Assembly (NCBI GenBank): GCA_017555695.1
Contig: JAFZFX010000026.1
Span: 1-56,915 of the forward strand
Source: Alistipes sp.
Lineage (GTDB): Bacteria; Bacteroidota; Bacteroidia; Bacteroidales; Rikenellaceae
Reading direction: 5' to 3'
DNA: 56,915 nucleotides
Below the pieces are notes generated by a model. The model was given only the letters and a program-made list of their open reading frames with translations, did no database searches and was not told where the DNA came from. Made by a program: the position numbers and the translations under genes. This document shows positions 7,200 through 13,730 of the stretch, one piece after another (the stretch's first letter is position 1; each line of letters begins with the position of its first letter).

Positions 7200-8012
7200 A
7201 TGTATATAGATATAAAATATATGCTTCTCTTAGGCCTCTGCCTGCTCGGTCTTATGGGCGAGGCTTCGGCCCAGAATATGCCCGAGCGTGGTCTGGTGCG
7301 TAAGGGTAACCGCCAATTCAACAGCGAACGCTACGAGCAGAGTGTGGACAGCTACCAGCAGGCCCTGCTCCACGACTCCACATCGTTTGAGGCGAAGTAC
7401 AACCTCGGCAACGCTATGTTCCGCACCGAGCGATACGACCGTGCCGAGCAGATATTGGCAGCGGCTGCCGCCGACTCACTGCGTACGGCTGAGGAGCGAG
7501 CTGAAGCATACTACAACCTGGGCAACTCGCAGTTCGCCCAGCAGAAGTTGCAGGAGGCTCTGCAGAGCTATAGACGCTCACTGACGCTCAACCCCAACGA
7601 TATGGAGGCCAAGTACAACTATGCCTACACCAAGAAGTTGCTCGAGCAACAGCAGAATCAAGACCAAAATCAGAATCAGGATCAAAACCAAGACCAGAAC
7701 CAGAATCAAGACCAGAATCAGAATGGCGACGGTCAGCAGGATCAGAACAAAGATAACCAAGATAACCAGGATAATCAAGATAATCAAGATAATCAGAACG
7801 ACCAAAACCAGGACCAGAATAAGGACCAGGATAACAACGGCGACAACGACAAAGAGAACAAGCCGCAGGGTCAGCAACCTCAGCGTAGCGGTATGAGCGA
7901 GCAGCAGCAACAGCAGTTACTCAACGCCATCCAGGCTCAGGAGGATAAGACCCAGGAGAAGCTCGACGAGAAGGCCAAGGGCGTGATTATCAAGGGTCGC
8001 AAGAATTGGTAA
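7200..8012 (+). CDS. batC: BatC-like TPR protein with Asn/Gln/Asp repeat tail
   Basis: This 270-residue exported protein has a signal peptide ending ASA before Gln25 and about three TPR units between 30 and 145 (for example YYNLGNSQFAQQKLQEALQS). A low-complexity stretch of about 70 residues, made of Gln, Asn, Asp and Lys (about 150-220), leads to a helical C-terminal segment with QAQEDKTQEKLDEKAKG. TPR plus Q/N-rich tail is the layout of BatC of the Bacteroides aerotolerance operon, a protein-interaction partner of the VWA proteins. Here it stands before batA, not after batB. The 43-nt gap to batA is the longest in the operon apart from the start. Confidence 0.85.
   Translation: MYIDIKYMLLLGLCLLGLMGEASAQNMPERGLVRKGNRQFNSERYEQSVDSYQQALLHDSTSFEAKYNLGNAMFRTERYDRAEQILAAAAADSLRTAEERAEAYYNLGNSQFAQQKLQEALQSYRRSLTLNPNDMEAKYNYAYTKKLLEQQQNQDQNQNQDQNQDQNQNQDQNQNGDGQQDQNKDNQDNQDNQDNQDNQNDQNQDQNKDQDNNGDNDKENKPQGQQPQRSGMSEQQQQQLLNAIQAQEDKTQEKLDEKAKGVIIKGRKNW
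7650..7860 (+). repeat. Degenerate short tandem repeat within batC
   Basis: Units such as AAGACCAGAATCAG and GATAACCAAGATAACCAG recur in frame and encode the Gln/Asn/Asp-rich tail. There are two sub-arrays, one of QDQNQN type and one of DNQ triplets. Such arrays can change length by slippage in multiples of three. Confidence 0.7.
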
Positions 8013-8055
8013 CCCACCACTTGCACAGAGAAAGTTAAACAAAAACCGAAGAAAA

Positions 8056-9042
8056 TTGAGATTTGCAAATCCATATCTATTGTGGCTATTGGTACTCGTA
8101 GTGCCAATCATAGCCTACTATGTATATCAAATTCTGCGAGGCGGAGCCGCCATCCGCATATCTACGGTCGAGGGCGTAAGACGCGCTCCACGCACCTGGA
8201 GATATTGGTTTAGGCATCTGCCCATAGTACTGCGATGCGCAGCCTTCTCGCTGCTAATCGTAGCGTTGGCACGCCCTCAGGATGTTGAGGAGCAAAGCCG
8301 CACCAATGCCGAGGGTATCGACATTATGCTCGCTATCGACATCTCTGGCTCGATGTTGGCTCGCGACTTCAAACCCGACCGCATCACCGTGGCCAAGGAG
8401 GTTGCGGGTGAATTCATCGCTGACCGCTACGGCGACCGCATCGGTCTAGCCGTCTTTGCAGGCGAGTCGTTCACGCAGAGCCCTCTCACCACCGACAAGG
8501 GAACACTCCAGACTATGCTCACACGCGTACGCAGTGGCGTAGTAGAGGATGGTACGGCCATAGGTAATGGTCTGGCTACGGCCATCAACCGTCTGCGCGA
8601 GAGCGAAGCCAAAAGCAAGGTCATCATCCTGCTGACCGACGGTGTGAACAACCGAGGCGAGATTGCCCCGCTGATGGCTGCCGAGATTGCCGCCGATATG
8701 GGCATCAAGGTCTATACCATTGGTATCGGCGTACGAGGCAAGGCACCCTATCCTGCCGTCGATATGTTCGGCAATACAACCTTCCAGATGGTCGATGTCG
8801 AGATTGATGAGAAGACACTGGAGGAGATTGCCTCGCTGACGGGTGGTAAATATTTCCGCGCCACCGACAAGCAGAAGCTAAAAGCTATATACGACGAAAT
8901 CAACCAGTTGGAGAAGTCACGCGTAGAGGTCACCGACCTAACCATCTACCACGAGAAGTTCCTGCCATTGGTGCTGTTGGCACTTGCGCTACTGCTCGCG
9001 GAGTTCCTCTTCAGCCAAGTTTTACTTAAACGAATACCGTAG
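8056..9042 (+). CDS. batA: BatA, VWA-domain membrane protein
   Basis: This 328-residue aerotolerance protein has two N-terminal membrane spans (about 7-25 and 55-72), a periplasm- or cytoplasm-exposed VWA domain (about 88-290) and a C-terminal span (about 305-323). The metal-ion site is intact: DISGSM (about 95-100), a GTAIGNG threonine loop and LLTDGVN. The start is a TTG at 8056, giving MRFANPYLLWLL, the conserved beginning of this family; no ATG is available at the right place. MoxR is expected to remodel such VWA proteins. The gene ends 6 bp before batB. Confidence 0.92.
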   Translation: MRFANPYLLWLLVLVVPIIAYYVYQILRGGAAIRISTVEGVRRAPRTWRYWFRHLPIVLRCAAFSLLIVALARPQDVEEQSRTNAEGIDIMLAIDISGSMLARDFKPDRITVAKEVAGEFIADRYGDRIGLAVFAGESFTQSPLTTDKGTLQTMLTRVRSGVVEDGTAIGNGLATAINRLRESEAKSKVIILLTDGVNNRGEIAPLMAAEIAADMGIKVYTIGIGVRGKAPYPAVDMFGNTTFQMVDVEIDEKTLEEIASLTGGKYFRATDKQKLKAIYDEINQLEKSRVEVTDLTIYHEKFLPLVLLALALLLAEFLFSQVLLKRIP

Positions 9043-9048
9043 TGTCCT

Positions 9049-10098
9049 ATGTTCCGTTTTGCAAATAGCGAATATCTATACCTATTGTTAATCATTCCGC
9101 TGATGATTCTCATCGCGGCTATTGTTGCCCATCGCCGCCACAAACTATTGGCCCGATTCGGCAATGTGGAACTGTTGCGTGAGCTGATGCCCGACTACTC
9201 AAAGGGCCGTCCCCGCCTAAAGTTGGCAATCTATCTTATGGCCTTTGCCTGCATAGTGTTGGCTGCAGCACGCCCCCAATTCGGCTCAAAGTTGCGCGAG
9301 GATAAGGCACGAGGCGTTGAGATGATGCTCGTTGTCGATGTGTCGAACTCTATGTTGGCCGAGGACTTCGAGCCCAACCGCCTGGAGCGCACTAAATACG
9401 CCATCAACAAACTCTTCGAGGGTCTGCAGCAGGAGCGTGTCGGACTAGTTGCATTCGCTGGTGAGCCGAAGGTGCAGTTGCCCATCACATCTGACTACCG
9501 TATGGCTCAGGCCTTTGCCAAGCGTCTCTCGCCCACTCTTGTTGGCGAGCAGGGCACAGCCATCGGCAAGGCATTGCAACTATCTACGCTGTCGTTCTCA
9601 AGCCAGAGCGAGCAGAGCCGTGTCATCGTGCTGATTACCGATGGTGAGAACCACGAGGATGATGCTATCGAGGTTGCCCGCAGAGCCAAAGAGCAGGGCA
9701 TACGCATCTACACGATAGGTATCGGCACCCCCGAGGGAGCCCCCATCCGCATCAACGGAGAGTTCGTCAAGGACGAGGATGGCGAGATGGTCGTATCAAA
9801 ACTCGGCGAGCAGATGCTCGAGCAGATAGCCTCAATTACGGACGGCGCCTATGTCAGAGCCACCAAGCAATCTATCGGCTTAGAGGAGATTGTCGATAGC
9901 ATCAACCAGATGGAGAAGAGCGAGCTCACAACCGTACGATACGAGGAGTACAACGAGCAGTATCAGTACCTGCTGGCCGTAGCCTTGGCACTGTTGCTCT
10001 TCGAGACACTCATACTCTCGCGCCGCAACCCCCGTCTGCGCCGTTTCAACATCTTCCGTGAGGAGAAACCCACAGTAGAGAACCCCAATAACGATTAA
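9049..10098 (+). CDS. batB: BatB, VWA-domain membrane protein
   Basis: 349 residues, paralogous to BatA and sharing its opening (MFRFANSEYLYLLL). Two N-terminal spans are followed by a VWA domain with DVSNSM, GTAIGKA and LITDGENHEDD, then a C-terminal span (about 305-325) and a basic tail. All metal-site motifs are kept. In Bacteroides fragilis the Bat proteins support survival of oxygen exposure; the molecular job is not established. It is followed 16 bp later by a YitT-like gene, not by batC, batD or batE as in the classical order. Confidence 0.92.
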   Translation: MFRFANSEYLYLLLIIPLMILIAAIVAHRRHKLLARFGNVELLRELMPDYSKGRPRLKLAIYLMAFACIVLAAARPQFGSKLREDKARGVEMMLVVDVSNSMLAEDFEPNRLERTKYAINKLFEGLQQERVGLVAFAGEPKVQLPITSDYRMAQAFAKRLSPTLVGEQGTAIGKALQLSTLSFSSQSEQSRVIVLITDGENHEDDAIEVARRAKEQGIRIYTIGIGTPEGAPIRINGEFVKDEDGEMVVSKLGEQMLEQIASITDGAYVRATKQSIGLEEIVDSINQMEKSELTTVRYEEYNEQYQYLLAVALALLLFETLILSRRNPRLRRFNIFREEKPTVENPNND

Positions 10099-10114
10099 TA
10101 ACTACCCTAACCCT

Positions 10115-11026
10115 ATGTCTACTTCGCGCGTAAGCAACCGAGTAAACTCTTCGCCCCTGCTCCTGAGAATCAAGGAGTATCTATTTATGACCATCGGAAT
10201 GTGCATCTACTCCTTCGGCTGGATTGGATGCGTTCTCCCCGCCAAGAGCACCAGTGGTGCCGCGTCGGGTTTGGCCATCGTCATCAGCACCGCACTACAC
10301 AACTCCTTTGGATGGGATGTAAAGATTGGTACACTTGTGTTGATAATCAACGCCGTGCTATTGCTCATTGCGGGCTTCGTGCTGGGGTGGAATTTCGGTA
10401 TCAAGACCATATATTGCATCTTCGCGCTGTCGCTTTCGATGAATGTGTGGCAGGATATACTGCCCGCCGATGACTTCCTGCACTTGGATAGATTCCTGTC
10501 GATGGTCGTTGGCGGTGTCATTACGGGTTTCGGAGTTGCCATAGCGCTGATGCAAGGCGGTTCAACGGGCGGCTCGGATATCGTCGCGATGCTAATAAAC
10601 AAATACAAACCAATAAGTTATGGCCGCATAATCTTTGTAGTAGATCTACTCATCATAGCCTCATCGCTGACCGTAGGCTTTACCATCGATGCTGCAATCT
10701 ATGGTTACATTATGACCCTTGTATTTGGCTATACGGTCGATATGATTCTGGCAGGTAACAAACAATCGAGCCAGGTGCTTATCATTTCTCCCCACTACGA
10801 GGAGATTGTCCGCGTAGTGAACTACGAACTCAAACGCGGCGCTACGCTCATCGACTCGGAGGGAAGCTATACGCACACCCGCTCGAAGATGATTATGGTA
10901 GTATGCACCAACCGCGACACCCCCGCCGTATTGAAGGCTGTCAAGAACATCGACCCCGAGGCATTTATGACTATTGCATCGGTAGCAGGCGTTTATGGCC
11001 GTGGATTCCAACCCATTAAGTTGTAA
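10115..11026 (+). CDS. YitT family membrane protein
   Basis: 303 residues. A membrane domain of five or six spans (about 20-215) contains the family motif LPAKSTSGAASGLAIV near 41-56 and MQGGSTGGSDIVAMLI. A C-terminal soluble DUF2179 domain follows (about 215-303, with ATLIDSEGSYTHTRSKMIMV). The family is widespread and of unknown transport function. It sits 16 bp after batB and 4 bp before the GNAT gene, so it is probably expressed with the bat block, but conserved linkage is not something I can show from one genome. Confidence 0.9.
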   Translation: MSTSRVSNRVNSSPLLLRIKEYLFMTIGMCIYSFGWIGCVLPAKSTSGAASGLAIVISTALHNSFGWDVKIGTLVLIINAVLLLIAGFVLGWNFGIKTIYCIFALSLSMNVWQDILPADDFLHLDRFLSMVVGGVITGFGVAIALMQGGSTGGSDIVAMLINKYKPISYGRIIFVVDLLIIASSLTVGFTIDAAIYGYIMTLVFGYTVDMILAGNKQSSQVLIISPHYEEIVRVVNYELKRGATLIDSEGSYTHTRSKMIMVVCTNRDTPAVLKAVKNIDPEAFMTIASVAGVYGRGFQPIKL

Positions 11027-11030
11027 ACAA

Positions 11031-11480
11031 ATGAGTAACACAAAGATAACGCTACTTCGCGCGGGTGACCTTTTGGTCTGCGACTCCACCGCCGCAACGG
11101 TAGGCTCTCTATTGGAGCAACTTACGGGCCGAGAATCACACTTTGGCTTAGACGACCTAAACAATCTGCTGTCAGACAGTGCTTCGCGTCTTTTTCTTTT
11201 GGAATATGGCTCTCGCATAGTGGGTATGCTCACCCTCTGCACTTATCTCTCACCCGTTGGCCGCAAGGTGTGGGTCGAGGATGTTGTTGTTGCCGAAGAG
11301 TTGCGAAGCAAGGGTTTAGGCCGCCAACTGATGCAGCACGCCATAGCCTATGTGCGCGAAAACTTCGCACCCTGCTCGCTGATGCTCACCTCACGCCCTT
11401 CGCGTATTGCCGCCAACGAATTATACCGTTCGCAAGGCTTCGAGCCACGCCAGACTAATGTCTATAAGATGGACTTTTAG
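11031..11480 (+). CDS. GNAT family N-acetyltransferase
   Basis: 149 residues starting at ATG 11031, 4 bp after the yitT-like stop; an upstream in-frame start inside that gene is rejected. The acetyl-CoA binding motif VAEELRSKGLGRQLMQHAI (about 88-106) has the R-x-x-G-x-G core, and the C-terminal part (LYRSQGFEPRQTNVYKMDF) has the usual beta strand. The substrate cannot be read from the sequence; small-molecule or protein N-terminus acetylation are both possible. It is the last closely spaced gene of the moxR-bat block. Confidence 0.88.
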   Translation: MSNTKITLLRAGDLLVCDSTAATVGSLLEQLTGRESHFGLDDLNNLLSDSASRLFLLEYGSRIVGMLTLCTYLSPVGRKVWVEDVVVAEELRSKGLGRQLMQHAIAYVRENFAPCSLMLTSRPSRIAANELYRSQGFEPRQTNVYKMDF

Positions 11481-11527
11481 TCGCGCAACTATCACAATTT
11501 CCGCAACAAAAAAACAAACAAAAAGAT

Positions 11528-13495
11528 ATGAAAAACAGACTACTTTCCCTCTGCTTTGCTATGCTTGCCCTCTTTGCGGCAACTACACTGCAGGCCAAGA
11601 ACGAAAAGCCATTCGTAATCCCCGAACTGCGCCACTGGCAGGGCGGTGATGGCGTGTTGGCCATAAATAGCACAACAAAAGTACTCTACACCGACCCCGC
11701 GCTGGCCAATGCTGCAACAGCTCTGGCTGAAGATTACGGTCTGATGTTCGGCAAAGGGCTGAAGGCCAAAGCCGTGAAGGATGCCACAAAGACTCCCACA
11801 GGCGCTATTGTCATCAGCCTTACAACAGATAAGGAGTTGGGCGACGAGGGCTACAGCATCGAGATTGGCGACGGCGTGGTACTGAAAGCACAGACCGCCA
11901 CTGGTGCATACTGGGGTACCCGTACGCTGTTGCAGATTCTTGAGCAAAATGCGGGTACAATTCTACCCAAAGGCTCAATCCGCGACTGGCCCGACTACGC
12001 TATGCGTGGCTTTATGATTGACTGTGGCCGCAAGTACATCCCACTGGAGTATCTGAACGAGTACGCCAAGATTATGGCCTACTACAAGATGAACACATTT
12101 CAGATTCACCTGAACGACCGCGCCGCAAAGAAGTACGAGGATACCTGGGACAAGACCTACACCGCCTTCCGTCTCGAGAGCGAGCTCTTCCCCGAGCTTA
12201 CTGCCAAGGATGGCCACTACGGCAAGGATGAGTTCCGTCAGTTCCAGAAGAATTCCGCCAAGATTTGCGTGAATGTGATTCCCGAGATTGATGTTCCGTC
12301 ACACTCGCTGGCCTTCTCACGCTTCCGCAAGGAGTTTGGTTCGGAGAAGTATGGCCTCGACCACCTCGACCTCTACAACCCCAATGTATATACATTCCTC
12401 GACTCGCTATTCACAGAGTATCTCGAGGGTGACGACCCCGTATTCGTGGGCAAGCAGGTACATATCGGCACAGACGAGTACTCGAACAAGGATAAGGATG
12501 TGGTAGAGAAGTTCCGTGCCTTCACCGACCGTTACATCCGTTTCATCGAGAAGTTCGGCAAGCAGGCTTGTGTGTGGGGTGCGCTCACTCACGCCAAGGG
12601 CGAGACTCCCGTAAAGGCCGAGAATGTGATTATGCATTGCTGGTACAACCCCTACGCTAACCCCGCCGATATGAAGAAGTTGGGTTATCAGATTGTGACC
12701 GTACCCTCGTGGACTATGTACATCGTACCTGCCGCAGGATACTACGCCGATTATATCAACCACGCCAAGATATACAACGATTGGGACCCGACAATCATCA
12801 ACCAATTTAAGTTCGAGCCGTTAGACCCCAGCCTTTTGGGTAGCTTGTACTGCGTATGGAACGACATTGCCGAGAACGGCATCTCGGTTGATGACATCCA
12901 CCACCGCTGCTACCTCGCATTGCAGGTAATCTCGGCCAAGACTTGGAGTCCCACATACAAGAGCGTACCATTTGACGAGTTCGACAAGAAGCGCGAGCAG
13001 TTGCACGAGGCTCCTGGCGTAAACGAATTGGGTCGATTCTTTGGCAAGCCCAATAGCTTAGTATACAGCGTTGAGCAGGTGAAGGCTGGTAAGCGATACC
13101 CCTGCGTAGAGGCTGGTTTCGACCATACCATCAGCTTCCATATCGACTGCGCCAAGGAGAGCCGAGGCACATTGCTCTTCTCAAACGATGTGACAGAGTT
13201 TTACTTGAGCAGCCCCATCGACGGCCGTATGGCTTTCGTGCGTGACGGCTACCTCAACTCGTTCGATTACTACATCGAGCAGGGCAAGAGCGCCGACATC
13301 CGCATCGAGTGTACCAACACCACCACCCGCCTCTATGTAGATGGCAAGTTGCAGGATGAACTCAAGCGTGAGAAGCGCTGGATTACCGAGAAAAAGCAGT
13401 ACGACTATGTCCCCACGCTCTACTTCCCGTTGCAGCAGGCGGGTCAGTTCAAGAGCCGCGTGACAGACTTGAAGGTGGAAAATTTCGTCCGCTAA
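11528..13495 (+). CDS. Secreted GH20 beta-N-acetylhexosaminidase
   Basis: 655 residues with a signal peptide (cleavage near Ala23), a GH20 N-terminal alpha/beta domain (about 28-150), the GH20 TIM barrel (about 155-480) and a C-terminal lectin/LamG-like beta domain (about 520-655). The substrate-assisted catalytic pair is Asp316-Glu317 in HIGTDEYS, and IHLND stands where the common enzymes have HLTDD. It should release terminal GlcNAc or GalNAc from glycans in the periplasm or at the surface, for example from host mucin or peptidoglycan debris. It lies 47 bp after the GNAT gene and ends at a terminator. Confidence 0.9.
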   Translation: MKNRLLSLCFAMLALFAATTLQAKNEKPFVIPELRHWQGGDGVLAINSTTKVLYTDPALANAATALAEDYGLMFGKGLKAKAVKDATKTPTGAIVISLTTDKELGDEGYSIEIGDGVVLKAQTATGAYWGTRTLLQILEQNAGTILPKGSIRDWPDYAMRGFMIDCGRKYIPLEYLNEYAKIMAYYKMNTFQIHLNDRAAKKYEDTWDKTYTAFRLESELFPELTAKDGHYGKDEFRQFQKNSAKICVNVIPEIDVPSHSLAFSRFRKEFGSEKYGLDHLDLYNPNVYTFLDSLFTEYLEGDDPVFVGKQVHIGTDEYSNKDKDVVEKFRAFTDRYIRFIEKFGKQACVWGALTHAKGETPVKAENVIMHCWYNPYANPADMKKLGYQIVTVPSWTMYIVPAAGYYADYINHAKIYNDWDPTIINQFKFEPLDPSLLGSLYCVWNDIAENGISVDDIHHRCYLALQVISAKTWSPTYKSVPFDEFDKKREQLHEAPGVNELGRFFGKPNSLVYSVEQVKAGKRYPCVEAGFDHTISFHIDCAKESRGTLLFSNDVTEFYLSSPIDGRMAFVRDGYLNSFDYYIEQGKSADIRIECTNTTTRLYVDGKLQDELKREKRWITEKKQYDYVPTLYFPLQQAGQFKSRVTDLKVENFVR

Positions 13496-13518
13496 CGAGA
13501 ATCGGCACAGATAAAAAA

Positions 13519-13558
13519 CAGAGAAAGAGGCGCCCGCGAAAGCGTCTCTTTTTCTCTG
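13519..13558 (+). terminator. Terminator after GH20 gene
   Basis: AGAGAAAGAGGCGC pairs with GCGTCTCTTTTTCTCT around a short loop; the T tract lies in the 3' arm. It closes the block that started at moxR. Confidence 0.75.
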
Positions 13559-13682
13559 CCACGAGGCCTTTTACCTCGAAAAATGGCATTTCACCCCGCA
13601 CTTTACCGCCCAGCAATGTCGGTTGGCCCTCGGTTTTGGGCGTTTCACCCCGGCTATTGAGTGCTTATATAATATATTTATA

Positions 13683-13690
13683 TACTTTTG
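13683..13690 (+). promoter_or_regulatory. -7 element TACTTTTG before the outer membrane protein gene
   Basis: TACTTTTG fits the consensus, 40 bp upstream of the ATG. The expected -33 site holds only an ATTG at 23 bp spacing. Confidence 0.6.
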
Positions 13691-13730
13691 TGCGGAAACA
13701 AGAAAAAACGAATAAACTAAATATCTTTTT

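Noticed and set aside
4462-7584. Second-frame plus-strand ORFs of 65-100 codons within moxR, DUF58 and batC
   Set aside because: They are Arg/Ser-rich shadows inside confidently identified genes.
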